64,000 nt of DNA from Mayfieldus sp963781495 (GCA_963781495.1 CAWAFX010000004.1:186001-250000), one strand, 5' to 3'; counted from the first letter of the stretch, positions 49,828-58,014 are shown. Translations and numbers: made by a program. Notes: generated by a model from the sequence alone, not told the origin.

Positions 49828-50217
49828 CTAGGACTCCTCGATCATCTTCTGGTAGGCGGCCGGGTCCATCAGGCTCTCGGTCTCGGAGGGGTCCGAGAGC
49901 TTGACCTTGACCAGCCAGCCGCCGCCGTAGGGATCGGAGTTGATCGATTCGGGGGCGTCGGAGAGCTGCTCGTTTGCCTCCGTGATCTCGCCCGAGAGCG
50001 GCGCGAAGACGTCGGAGACCGCTTTCACCGATTCGACCTCGGCGTAGGGCTCGTCCTTGGTCACCTGCGTCCCGACCGGCGGCGGGTCATAGAAGACGAC
50101 CTCACCGAGCGCGTCCTGGGCGTACCAGGTGATGCCGAAGGTGGCGTTGTCCCCCTCGATCTTCGCCCAGTCGTGCTCGGGGTGGTACAGGAGGCCGTCG
50201 GGGTACTGGTCGCTCAC
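49828..50217 (-). CDS. gcvH: Glycine cleavage system H protein
   Basis: 129 residues. HPEHDWAKIEGDNATFGITWYAQDALGEVVFYDPPPVGTQVTKDEPYAEVESVKAVSDVFAPLSGEITEANEQL, with the lipoyl-lysine in ESVKAVSD (about residue 69). Shuttles the aminomethyl group between the P, T and L proteins. It lies 2 nt after gcvT and 22 nt before gcvPA. The L protein (lipoamide dehydrogenase) and lipoylation genes are outside the window. Confidence 0.97.
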   Translation of the reverse strand: MSDQYPDGLLYHPEHDWAKIEGDNATFGITWYAQDALGEVVFYDPPPVGTQVTKDEPYAEVESVKAVSDVFAPLSGEITEANEQLSDAPESINSDPYGGGWLVKVKLSDPSETESLMDPAAYQKMIEES

Positions 50218-50219
50218 GC

Positions 50220-51302
50220 TTACTCCTTCTTGTAGAGGGGCTTGGAACCGACCCTGGCCGGTCGCCCGCGACCGCGCACGTCGATCTCCAGCTCGGTGCC
50301 CGGCTCGATCAGATCGGCGGCAACGTATGCCATCCCGATCCCGACTTCCAGCGAGGGAGAGTAGGTGCCGCTGGTGACGACGCCCACGCGCTTGCCGTCA
50401 TGCAGCACCTCGTTGCCCAGCCGCGGGATCCCGCGGCCCTCGATCGTGAACGGCACCAGCTTCTCGGCCGGGCCGGCCGCGCGGACGGCGGCGATCGCCT
50501 CCGAGCCGACGAAGCCCGTCGCCTCCTTGCAGCACCAGCCCAGGCCGGCCTCGATCGGGTTTCGCTCCGGTGTCAGGTCCTGGCCGTGAAGGTGAAAGCA
50601 GACTTCGAGCCGCAGGGTGTCGCGGGCACCGAGCCCGCAGGGCACAACCCCGGCGTCGACCAGCTCGGCCCAGATCGCCGGCGCGATCTCGGGATCGATC
50701 AACAGCTCGACCCCGTCCTCGCCCGTGTAGCCGGTGCCGCAGACCAGCGCCGGGCGGCCGCCGACCCGCGCGTGCTGGACGTGCATCCGCGGCGGCAGGT
50801 CGATCTTCAGGGTCGCGGCGACGATCTGGCGGGCGTGCGGGCCCTGCACCGCCAGCATCGCGTAGGCGCCGGCGACGTCACGAACCGCGACGTCGTGGCC
50901 GGCGCTGTGGTTCCCGAACCAGCCCAGGTCGGTGCCGTGGTTGGCGGCGTTCGTGACCGTCAGGTAGCGGTCATCGCCGAGGCGGTAGGTGAAGAGGTCG
51001 TCGAGAACCCCACCGTGCTCATCGGTCAGGCAGGAGTACTGGGCGCCGCCGATCTCGATCGCCGCGACGTCGTTGGAGAGGATCCCCTGCAGGAAGCCGA
51101 TCGCACCGGGCCCCTCGCTCTCGATCTCGCCCATGTGGGAGACGTCGAAGATGCCGGCGTGGGTGCGCACGGCCATGTGCTCGGGGCGGATTCCCTCGTA
51201 TTCGACCGGCATCTCCCAGCCGGCGAACGGGACCAGCTTGGCGCCCGCCTCGCGGTGAAGGTCATAGAGCGCGGTGCGCTGCAGGGAAGCGGCGGTGGCC
51301 AC
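50220..51302 (-). CDS. gcvT: Glycine cleavage system T protein (aminomethyltransferase)
   Basis: 360 residues. LYDLHREAGAKLVPFAGWEMPVEYEGIRPEHMAVRTHAGIFDVSHMGEIESEGP, FLQGILSNDVAAIEIGGAQYSCLTDEHGGVLDDLFTYRLGDDRYLTVTNAANHGTDLGWF, and CGTGYTGEDGVELLIDPE form the tetrahydrofolate-binding barrel. It releases ammonia and forms methylene-THF. GTG start; TAGCCT box 6 nt upstream. It follows ftsZ by 31 nt, an unusual neighbour since actinobacteria normally have pgeF/ylmE/sepF there. Confidence 0.97.
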   Translation of the reverse strand: MATAASLQRTALYDLHREAGAKLVPFAGWEMPVEYEGIRPEHMAVRTHAGIFDVSHMGEIESEGPGAIGFLQGILSNDVAAIEIGGAQYSCLTDEHGGVLDDLFTYRLGDDRYLTVTNAANHGTDLGWFGNHSAGHDVAVRDVAGAYAMLAVQGPHARQIVAATLKIDLPPRMHVQHARVGGRPALVCGTGYTGEDGVELLIDPEIAPAIWAELVDAGVVPCGLGARDTLRLEVCFHLHGQDLTPERNPIEAGLGWCCKEATGFVGSEAIAAVRAAGPAEKLVPFTIEGRGIPRLGNEVLHDGKRVGVVTSGTYSPSLEVGIGMAYVAADLIEPGTELEIDVRGRGRPARVGSKPLYKKE

Positions 51303-51308
51303 GCCCCC

Positions 51309-51314
51309 AGGCTA
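51309..51314 (-). promoter_or_regulatory. gcvT: -10-like box TAGCCT before gcvT
   Basis: TAGCCT 6 nt before the GTG, within the 31-nt ftsZ-gcvT gap; would give the gcv operon its own leaderless promoter. Confidence 0.45.
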
Positions 51315-51333
51315 GATGAACTAGGTGCGAGGC

Positions 51334-52416
51334 CTAATCCTGGAGAAACGTCGGCACGTCGATGTCGTCCTCATCGACGCGCAGACCACGCAAATCGGTG
51401 TCGTCGGGCGAGACGCGGCGGCGGCTCGCACGGCTGGCGCGGCGCACCCGCTGCGGGGTCCGGGCCAGGAGCTCGAAGCCCTCGAAGCCGGTCGCGATCA
51501 CGGTCACCCGGACCTCGTCGCGCATCGACTGGTCGACGACCGAGCCGAAGATAATGTTGGCGTTGCTGTCGGCCTCGTTCTGGATCAGCTGCGCGGCCTC
51601 GTTGACCTCGAACAGGCCGAGGTCCTCGGGACCGGTGATGTTCAGCAGCATCCCGGTGGCGCCGTTGATCGACTCCTCGATCAGCGGTGAGGTGATCGCC
51701 ATCTTGGCGGCGTCCTGGGCGCGGCTCTCGCCGGAGGCGGTGCCGACGCCCATCAGCGCCGAGCCGGCGTCGCGCATGATCGTGCGCACGTCGGCGAAGT
51801 CGAGGTTGATCAGGCCGGGGATCGTGATCAGGTCGGTGATGCCCTGCACTCCCTGGCGCAGGATGTCGTCGGCCATCCGGAACGCCTCCAGGACGCTGGT
51901 CCGCCGCTCGACCGCCTGCAGAAGCTTCTCGTTGGGGACGATGATCAGGGTGTCGACGTTCTGACGCAGCTTCTCGATCCCCTCCAGCGCCTGCTGCATC
52001 CGGCGCTTGCCCTCGAACTCGAAGGGCTTGGTCACAGCGCCGACGGTCAGAGCGCCGATCTCCTCCTTGGCGATCTCGGCGATCACCGGTGCGGCGCCGG
52101 TCCCGGTGCCGCCGCCCTCGCCGGCGGTGACGAAGACCATGTCGGCGCCCTTCAGCGCCTCCTTGATCTCGTCGCGGCTCTCCGCCGCGGCGCCGGCGCC
52201 GACCTCGGGATTGCCGCCGGCTCCGAGCCCGCGGGTGAGCTCGGAGCCGATCGAAAGCTTGATGTCGGCGTCGCAGGCCTGAAGAGCCTGTGCGTCGGTG
52301 TTGACCGCGACGAACTCGACGCCGCGGATGCCTGCGTCGACCATGCGGCTGACCGCATTGGTGCCTCCGCCGCCGGCACCGACGACCTTGATCACCGCGA
52401 GATAGGTGGATTCCAT
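51334..52416 (-). CDS. ftsZ: Cell division protein FtsZ
   Basis: 360 residues. AVIKVVGAGGGGTNAVSRMVDAGIRGVEFVAVNTDAQAL (T1), FVTAGEGGGTGTGAAPVIAEIAKE (tubulin signature GGGTGTG), DLITIPGLINLDFADVRTIM, and a short basic linker TPQRVRRASRASRRRVSPDD before the conserved C-terminal peptide DIDVPTFLQD that binds partners such as SepF or FtsW. The linker is shorter than in many actinobacteria. AAGGG lies just before the ATG. Upstream gap holds a promoter and palindromes. Confidence 0.98.
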   Translation of the reverse strand: MESTYLAVIKVVGAGGGGTNAVSRMVDAGIRGVEFVAVNTDAQALQACDADIKLSIGSELTRGLGAGGNPEVGAGAAAESRDEIKEALKGADMVFVTAGEGGGTGTGAAPVIAEIAKEEIGALTVGAVTKPFEFEGKRRMQQALEGIEKLRQNVDTLIIVPNEKLLQAVERRTSVLEAFRMADDILRQGVQGITDLITIPGLINLDFADVRTIMRDAGSALMGVGTASGESRAQDAAKMAITSPLIEESINGATGMLLNITGPEDLGLFEVNEAAQLIQNEADSNANIIFGSVVDQSMRDEVRVTVIATGFEGFELLARTPQRVRRASRASRRRVSPDDTDLRGLRVDEDDIDVPTFLQD

Positions 52417-52518
52417 TTTCCCTTGGGCCCTAAACCAGAGTTGAAGCCTTATTTCCGTCCGAGGCTGCAGCCATACTCAAGGGTTCGGTAGAGCTTTTGC
52501 CTTGCGGAAATTGCGCTC

Positions 52519-52547
52519 AACGTAAGGCATTCTGCCGCCTCTGTCAA
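52519..52547 (-). promoter_or_regulatory. ftsZ: Predicted ftsZ promoter
   Basis: Minus strand TTGACA (52542-52547), 17-nt spacer, TACGTT (52519-52524): perfect -35 and an actinobacterial TAnnnT -10. Expected start near 52512, leaving a leader of about 95 nt with an AAGGG ribosome site. Confidence 0.65.
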
Positions 52548-52573
52548 ACAGTGGGACAAGATCCTGCAGCCCC

Positions 52574-52627
52574 AACTCTCGACCGTTGGTCGAGGGTTTC
52601 CTGTAGCTAACCCTTTGGTCGAGGGTT
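52574..52627. promoter_or_regulatory. Palindrome and repeated half-site upstream of the ftsZ promoter
   Basis: AACTCTCGACC-GTT-GGTCGAGGGTT (52574-52598): 11-bp arms with one mismatch. The right arm with its flanking TT is repeated at 52617-52627 (GGTCGAGGGTT), where it also ends AACCCT...AGGGTT arms. Position 27 bp upstream of the -35 suits an activator or repressor; none identified. Confidence 0.55.
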
Positions 52628-52664
52628 GAGGCGGCCCCAGGCACGGCTAGGGGCGGCGAGCGGT

Positions 52665-52688
52665 CAATCCGCATGGCCATGCGGATTG
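52665..52688. repeat. Perfect 24-bp palindrome downstream of ftsQ
   Basis: CAATCCGCATGG directly followed by its reverse complement CCATGCGGATTG, no spacer. Candidate protein-binding site or cruciform in the ftsQ-ftsZ gap. Confidence 0.7.
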
Positions 52689-52699
52689 TGAGCTCTGGC

Positions 52700-52716
52700 C
52701 CGGGACGCGGTCCCGG
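52700..52716 (-). terminator. Hairpin just after ftsQ
   Basis: CCGGGAC-GCG-GTCCCGG, 7-bp stem and 3-nt loop, 7 nt beyond the ftsQ stop. Lacks a T-run. May end the mur-fts transcript before the ftsZ promoter. Confidence 0.45.
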
Positions 52717-52723
52717 CCGCCGA

Positions 52724-53500
52724 TCAACCGGATGAGATCGGCGGCGGCGAGTGTCCGGTGCCGCCGACAGCCGGCCGGCCCGGAACCGAAAGGTCTACAT
52801 AATCCAGCGCCCCGAGCGCTGGATCGGAGAGCACCGCCGTCGCCGCCCGCCACTTCTGGACCGCCAGGGAGGCATCGCCGAAGACCAGCTGCACGCCGCC
52901 GCTCAGGGTCACCCCCACCCCGCTCTGGGAATTGAAGCTGTCGTCGACCTCGCGCAGAAGCGCCTTCGGCGCCGCGCCGAGGACCTCGGCCTGAGCCAGC
53001 ACCGTGCCCTGCAGGCGCGGGCCCTTGGGCGGGGTCGAGAGCGGCAGCTGCGGCAGCCGCATGTGCTCGGTCGAGACGCCGCGCAGGATCGTTCCGTCGC
53101 CGGCGACCGCGACGGCGTTGGAGCCGCTGCCGATCAGCGCCGCCGGGGTGCGTTCGGTGACCTTGATCGTCAGGGTGCTGGGAAAGCTCGGGTCGGCGCT
53201 GACCGATTCGACCAGCGGGTAGGGCCGTGCGGCGGAGTCGAGAGCGCTCTGCTTTACATGCAGGGTGGTCATGTCGAGGCCGGCGTTGCGCAGCGCCTGG
53301 TCGAGCTGCTTCTCGACTCCGGTCGTCCCGATTCCCTCCACCTTCACCGTCTTCACCGCGACCAGCGAGCTGTCGCGGAACCAGAGCATGTAGAGGGCAC
53401 AGAGCACCACCGCGAGAAGGCTGAAGATCACCGCCCGGCGGCGCAGGATCCGGATCCGACCCCTGGCTCGCCGCGGAAGCGCCACTGAAGCAGTGCTCAT
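52724..53500 (-). CDS. ftsQ: Cell division protein FtsQ
   Basis: 258 residues. Basic N-terminus (ALPRRARGRIRILRRR), one membrane helix (about 23-42, VIFSLLAVVLCALYMLWF), then a POTRA domain: VAVKTVKVEGIGTTGVEKQLDQALRNAGLDMTTLHVKQSALDSAARPYPLVESVSADPSFPSTLTIKVTERTPAALI, followed by the FtsQ beta domain. Septum assembly factor. Overlaps murB by 4 nt. Confidence 0.9.
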   Translation of the reverse strand: MSTASVALPRRARGRIRILRRRAVIFSLLAVVLCALYMLWFRDSSLVAVKTVKVEGIGTTGVEKQLDQALRNAGLDMTTLHVKQSALDSAARPYPLVESVSADPSFPSTLTIKVTERTPAALIGSGSNAVAVAGDGTILRGVSTEHMRLPQLPLSTPPKGPRLQGTVLAQAEVLGAAPKALLREVDDSFNSQSGVGVTLSGGVQLVFGDASLAVQKWRAATAVLSDPALGALDYVDLSVPGRPAVGGTGHSPPPISSG

Positions 53501-54417
53501 CGCAGCTCCCAATCAGCCGGCCAACTGACATCGCCCAGCAGCTGCACCTCGGGCTCGAGCTCGATCCCGAAACGCTCATGGACCCGGCGGCGCCCCGCGG
53601 CCATCAGCTCCAGAACGTCGGCCGTGGTCGCCTCGCCGGTGTTCTCGACGAAGTTGGCGTGCTTGGGGGCGAAGCGGGCCCCGCCGTGCTGCAGGCCCTG
53701 GCAGCCGGCCGCCTCCAGCAGCTGCCCGGCCGTGCGGCCGTCCGCCCCGTCGGGGTTCTTGAAAGTCGAGCCGAAGGTCTTGATCCCGGATGGCTGGGCC
53801 TCGCGCCGGCGCCCGCGCATCGCGGCCATCGTCTCCTTGATCGCAGCCGGCTCGCCGTCCTGGAGCCGGAAGCCGGCCCGGGAGACGACCTCGCCCGGTG
53901 CGAGGTTGGAGCTGCGGTAGGCGAAGCCGAGCTGGTCCGGCGCCCGGCGCCCGCTGCCGCCGGGGCCGCACACGTCGACCCACTCCAGAACCTCGGCCAG
54001 CTGGCCGCCGTAGGCGTTGGCGTTCATCTTCACCGCGCCGCCGACGGTGCCAGGGATGTTGATCCCGAATTCCAGCCCCGAGAGCCCCCAGGAGGCGGCC
54101 TTCGCCGCCGCAGACGGCAGACGCGCGCCTCCGCCCGCAACGAGGCGCCGATCCTGGCGCTCGAAATCGGCCAGATCGCCGGCCAGCTTGATCGCAAGTC
54201 CACCGAATCCGTCATCGCTTATGAGCAGGTTCGATCCCGACCCCACCACTCCTACCGGCAACCCCGCCTCTTCGGCCCAGCCGAGCAGCTCGACCAGCTC
54301 CTCCTCGGTCTCGGGACGGGCGAAGAAATCGGCCGGACCGCCGGTCCGGACCGTGGTCAGCCGGGCCAGCGGGTAGTCGCGCTGCACCCCTGGCGGCGGG
54401 TCCGGCGCCGGGCTCAT
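53497..54417 (-). CDS. murB: UDP-N-acetylenolpyruvoylglucosamine reductase
   Basis: 306 residues. FAD-binding LTTVRTGGPADFFARPETEEELVELLGWAEEAGLPVGVVGSGSNLLISDDGFGGLAIKL, LEFGINIPGTVGGAVKMNANAYGG, YRSSNLAPGEVV and the catalytic GSTFKNPDGADGRTAGQLLEAAGCQGLQHGGARFAPKHANFVEN. It reduces enolpyruvyl-UDP-GlcNAc to UDP-MurNAc. The ATG at 54417 overlaps murC by 4 nt. The YRSS/GSTFKNP spacing is of type IIb (no long insert). Confidence 0.96.
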   Translation of the reverse strand: MSPAPDPPPGVQRDYPLARLTTVRTGGPADFFARPETEEELVELLGWAEEAGLPVGVVGSGSNLLISDDGFGGLAIKLAGDLADFERQDRRLVAGGGARLPSAAAKAASWGLSGLEFGINIPGTVGGAVKMNANAYGGQLAEVLEWVDVCGPGGSGRRAPDQLGFAYRSSNLAPGEVVSRAGFRLQDGEPAAIKETMAAMRGRRREAQPSGIKTFGSTFKNPDGADGRTAGQLLEAAGCQGLQHGGARFAPKHANFVENTGEATTADVLELMAAGRRRVHERFGIELEPEVQLLGDVSWPADWELR

Positions 54418-55706
54418 GCCGCCAGCCGCTCCGCGAGCCGGAAGATGTCGCCGGCGCCGAGGGTGACCAGCACGTCGCCGGCGCCCAGCTGCGTGGCGAG
54501 GGCGCTCTCGGCCCGCTCGGCGTCGACCAGCCACCAGACAGGCCGTCCCCCGGAACGGTCGGCCGCCGCGGCGGCAACCTGCAGCCCGCTGACGCCGGCA
54601 AGCTCGCCGACCGGCTGCTCGCGCGCCGGGTAGACGTCGAGCACCCCAACCTCGTCTGCCAGCGCCAGCGCCGCCCCGAGCTCCTCGCCCATCGCTTTGG
54701 TGCGCGAGTAGAGGTGGGGCTGAAAGACGGCGATCAGGCGCCTCGGCTCCAGCCCCCTCAGCGCCTCCAGTGCCGCCCGTACCTCGGTCGGGTGGTGTGC
54801 ATAGTCGTCGTAGATGCGGGCGCCGTCGCGGCTTCCCTTCAGCTCCAGGCGCCGGCGCACGCCGGGGAAGTCCTCAAGGGCCGCGGCGGCGGCCTCGACG
54901 TCGGCCCCGGCGAGCTGCAGAGCCGCCAGCGCGGCGCGAGCGTTGAGAAGGTTGTGGCGGCCGGGGACCGCGAGCGCAAGCTGGGCCGGACCGGGCGAGC
55001 CCTCGTCGAAGCCGAGGCGTTCGGCAGCGCCGGTCTCGAGCTCGACACCGGGACCGAGGGCGACCCCGGCCGCCGCGGCGGCAAAGCCGGCGAACGCTTC
55101 GCGCAGCTCGGAGATCGAGCCCCAGCGCGAGTGATGGTCCATCTCGATGTTGGTGATCACCGCGACCTCGGGCCGCAGGCGCAAGAAGCTGGCGTCGCTC
55201 TCGTCGGCCTCGGCAACCGCCCACTCGCCCTCGCCCCAGCCGGCGTTTTCGTCCTCGCCCAGGGGGCCGGCCTGGGGCAGCTCGCCGCCAAGGAAGAAGG
55301 CGGGGTCGACGCCGGCGGCGCGCAAGGCCCAGACGACCATCGCGGTGGTGGTCGTCTTGCCGTGCGTGCCGGCGATCGCGATCAGGCGCCGCTCGGCGCA
55401 GAGCTCGGCCAGCAGCTCGCCGCGATGGATCACCGTCTGGCCCCGCTCGCGGGCCAGTGCGAGCTCGGGGTTGTCCTCGCCGATCGCCGTCGAGACCACG
55501 ACCTCGGCCTCCTGGGGCAGATTGGCGGCGTCGTGGCCGAGCTCCGGCTCGATGCCCGCCGCGCGCAGGCGCTCCATATAAGAGGAGTCGGCACGGTCGC
55601 TGCCGCTGACCTCGGCGCCGAGGCGGCGGCAGACCAGGGCAAGGCCGCTCATGCCGGCTCCCCCGATGCCGATGAAGTGCAGCCTGCGCTGCGACCAGCC
55701 GGCCAT
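54414..55706 (-). CDS. murC: UDP-N-acetylmuramate-L-alanine ligase
   Basis: 430 residues. RRLHFIGIGGAGMSGLALVCRRLGAEVSGSDRADS (UDP-binding), IAIAGTHGKTTTTAMVVWAL (ATP P-loop), AVAEADESDASFLRLRPEVAVITNIEMDHHSRWGS and IYDDYAHHPTEVRAALEAL. Adds the first stem-peptide residue. Starts in direct contact with the murG stop (no gap). Confidence 0.97.
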   Translation of the reverse strand: MAGWSQRRLHFIGIGGAGMSGLALVCRRLGAEVSGSDRADSSYMERLRAAGIEPELGHDAANLPQEAEVVVSTAIGEDNPELALARERGQTVIHRGELLAELCAERRLIAIAGTHGKTTTTAMVVWALRAAGVDPAFFLGGELPQAGPLGEDENAGWGEGEWAVAEADESDASFLRLRPEVAVITNIEMDHHSRWGSISELREAFAGFAAAAAGVALGPGVELETGAAERLGFDEGSPGPAQLALAVPGRHNLLNARAALAALQLAGADVEAAAAALEDFPGVRRRLELKGSRDGARIYDDYAHHPTEVRAALEALRGLEPRRLIAVFQPHLYSRTKAMGEELGAALALADEVGVLDVYPAREQPVGELAGVSGLQVAAAAADRSGGRPVWWLVDAERAESALATQLGAGDVLVTLGAGDIFRLAERLAA

Positions 55707-56798
55707 CTAGGTCCCCTTCGCCTCGCCGGAGGCCGCAGCCGCCAGGACCTCCGCGGCGATCCGCTTGGCCGCGTCGGGCTTGGCCAGCGCCCGCGAGGCG
55801 GCAGTCATCCGCTCCAGCAGTGCCGCGTCGGCAAGCAGCCGTGCGCTCGTCTCGCGCAGGCGCCGTGGCTCCAGCTCGGAGTCGGCGATCACCTCAGCCG
55901 CCCCCGCCTGCGCCATCCATTCGGCGTTCGAGGTCTGATGGTCGCCGGTGGCGTGGGGATAAGGCACCAGCAGCGCCGGACGGCCGGCGGCGGTGAACTC
56001 GAATATCGAGCCGCCGGCGCGGCCGAGGACGAGGTCGCAGGCGGCGAGGCAGTCGCCGAGGTCGGGTTCGTACTCGAGCAGGACATAGCCCTCGCTTTCG
56101 CCCAGCCGCTCGCGCAGCCCGGGATAGTCGCGACGCCCGGCGACGTGAAGGACGTCGAAGTCGCGGGTCTGAGGGTCCGCGAAGGCAGCCAGCGCCGCCT
56201 CGTTGATCGAGTGCGCCCCCTGGCTTCCCCCCACCACAAGCAGGCAGCGGCGTCCGTCGGCGATGCCGAGGCGCCTGCGCGCCGCCCCCCGGTCGGCTGC
56301 CAGCACCGCGGCCGGGACGGGGCGGCCGGTGACCAGGTAGCGCTCGCCCTCGCGGCCGGGGATCGGGAAGGCGAGGCAGACGCGCCGCGCGCGGGCGGCC
56401 AGCAGCCTGTTGGCGAGACCGAGGTGGCTGTCGGCCTCGGTCAGGACCAGCGGCAGCCGGGTCGAGATCGCTGCCAGACCGGCCGGCCCGGCGACATAGC
56501 CCCCACCCCCCATCATGGCGTCGGCGCCGCGGTCGCGCAGAGCGCGGCGGGCGGCCGGGACCGCGGCGCCGGCCCGCAGCACCGCGCCGGCGGCCCGAAG
56601 CGGGTTGCGGCGGTCGATCCCGCGCACGGCGATGAAGTCGATCTCGTAGCCGGCAGCCGGCACCAGCTCGGCCTCGACGCGCTCGCGGGTGCCGAGGAAG
56701 CTGACCTCAGCGCCCGCGGCCCGAAGCTCGGCGGCGACGGCCAGTGCCGGCACCACGTGCCCGGCGGTTCCGCCCGCGGCTATCACGACCCTTGGCAC
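55707..56798 (-). CDS. murG: UDP-GlcNAc:lipid I N-acetylglucosaminyltransferase MurG
   Basis: 363 residues, GT28. VVIAAGGTAGHVVPALAVAAEL (GxGGTxGH-type loop, here GGTAGH), VSFLGTRERVEAELVPAAGYEIDFIAVRGIDRR, VVGGSQGAHSINEAALAAF and VLGRAGGSIFEFTAAGRPALLVPYPHATGDHQTSNAEWM. Makes lipid II. The GTG at 56798 is chosen because AAGGAG lies 11 nt upstream and the family begins here. The ftsW reading frame continues 92 nt into this gene. Confidence 0.94.
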   Translation of the reverse strand: MPRVVIAAGGTAGHVVPALAVAAELRAAGAEVSFLGTRERVEAELVPAAGYEIDFIAVRGIDRRNPLRAAGAVLRAGAAVPAARRALRDRGADAMMGGGGYVAGPAGLAAISTRLPLVLTEADSHLGLANRLLAARARRVCLAFPIPGREGERYLVTGRPVPAAVLAADRGAARRRLGIADGRRCLLVVGGSQGAHSINEAALAAFADPQTRDFDVLHVAGRRDYPGLRERLGESEGYVLLEYEPDLGDCLAACDLVLGRAGGSIFEFTAAGRPALLVPYPHATGDHQTSNAEWMAQAGAAEVIADSELEPRRLRETSARLLADAALLERMTAASRALAKPDAAKRIAAEVLAAAASGEAKGT

Positions 56799-58014
56799 CG
56801 CTCGCAACGCTCCTTCCGCGCGGGCTCGAGCGCCCGCCATCGAGAACCCGCAGTCTGCCAGCGCCGCGAGCCGGATTCCCGGCCGCGACCCCGAGCTCGT
56901 TGGCCCGCGCGACGTTGAGGATCAGGCCCACGGAGGCGAGGCTGACCAGCAGGCTGCTGTTGCCGTAGGAGACGAAGGGAAGCGGGACCCCGGTCAGCGG
57001 CGCCAGGCCCATGACCGCGAACAGGTTCAGCACCGCCTGGACGAGGATCAGCGAGGTCAGCCCGGCGGCGATCAGCTTTCCGTAATGGTCCTTGGCCCGC
57101 TGGGCGGTTCGAAGGCCGGCGAAGCCGAAAAGGCCGAACAGCCCCACCAATCCGGCGATCCCGACCAGGCCGAGCTCCTCGCCGATCACGGCGGCGATCA
57201 TGTCGGTGTGGGCCTCGGGCAGGTAGAAGGCCTTCTGGACGCCGTTGCCGAGCCCGACGCCGAAGATCCCTCCGGAGCCCAGGGCGATCTTCGCCTGGGC
57301 GGCCTGAAAGCCGGCCCCGGCGGCGTCGGCGCCCGGATGCAGAAAGCCGGTCAAGCGCGCCATCCGGTAGGGCTCGATCAGGACCGCCATCAGGGTCAGA
57401 AACCCGAGCACCGCTCCGATCAGAGCCAGGTCGCGCCCCCGGGCGCCGCCGGCGACCAGGGTCGCGGCGACCGCGAAGGCGAGCACGATCGCCGAACCGA
57501 GATCGGGCTCGAGGACGATCAGCAGGCAGGCGGCGCCGACGACGAGCAGGTAGGGCCTCATCCCCTCGATGCTGCGCGCGCGCTTCGGCTTCTCGGCCAG
57601 AAGCCAGGCTCCGTAGAGGACCAGTGCCACCTTGGCGAGCTCGGAGGGCTGAACCTGCAGGAAACCGGAGCCGATCCAGCGTTGGGCGCCGTTGGCGCTG
57701 CTTCCGATCCCCAGCACGACGACCAGCAGGCCCATCGAGCCGACGAGCAGCATCGGCGTCAGGTCGCGAACCATCCGCACGCCGCGGACCGACATCACCC
57801 GCATGATCAGAAGGCCGGCGACACCGAACATCACCGTGCGCTTGAGATAGAAGGCGCTGTTGGAGAGGCCGCCGTGGCTCAGCACCTGGGTGGTGGAGCT
57901 GGCCGAGAAGACCATCACGGCGCCGAAGGCGAGCAGGCAGAAGGTCGCGGTCAGCAGCATCGAGTACTCGGAGGGACCGCCCGCCGCCTTGCCCCCGCTC
58001 CCTTTCGCGGCCAC
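56707..58014 (-). CDS. ftsW: Peptidoglycan polymerase / lipid II flippase-family protein FtsW
   Basis: 435 residues, SEDS family with about ten helices: YSMLLTATFCLLAFGAVMVFSASS, LYGAWLLAEKPKRARSIEG, LEPDLGSAIVLAFAVAATLVAGG, IGEELGLVGIAGLVGLFGLFGFAG and GLAPLTGVPLPFVSYGNSSLLVSLASVGLILNVARA. Septal glycan polymerisation with FtsI. GTG start overlaps murD (TAGTG). The last ~55 residues are Arg/Gly-rich, beyond the usual end, and overlap murG by 92 nt. Confidence 0.93.
   Translation of the reverse strand: MAAKGSGGKAAGGPSEYSMLLTATFCLLAFGAVMVFSASSTTQVLSHGGLSNSAFYLKRTVMFGVAGLLIMRVMSVRGVRMVRDLTPMLLVGSMGLLVVVLGIGSSANGAQRWIGSGFLQVQPSELAKVALVLYGAWLLAEKPKRARSIEGMRPYLLVVGAACLLIVLEPDLGSAIVLAFAVAATLVAGGARGRDLALIGAVLGFLTLMAVLIEPYRMARLTGFLHPGADAAGAGFQAAQAKIALGSGGIFGVGLGNGVQKAFYLPEAHTDMIAAVIGEELGLVGIAGLVGLFGLFGFAGLRTAQRAKDHYGKLIAAGLTSLILVQAVLNLFAVMGLAPLTGVPLPFVSYGNSSLLVSLASVGLILNVARANELGVAAGNPARGAGRLRVLDGGRSSPRGRSVASGAKGRDSRGRNRRARGAGTGRRRRASGRGR

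Larger units (their letters stand above)
52417..52723. other. 307-bp regulatory gap between ftsQ and ftsZ
   Basis: No gene seen. It contains, in ftsZ transcription order, a hairpin after ftsQ, a perfect 24-bp palindrome, a repeated TTGGTCGAGGGTT site with an 11-bp imperfect palindrome, a TTGACA/TACGTT promoter and a roughly 95-nt leader. Each is listed separately. Confidence 0.7.
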
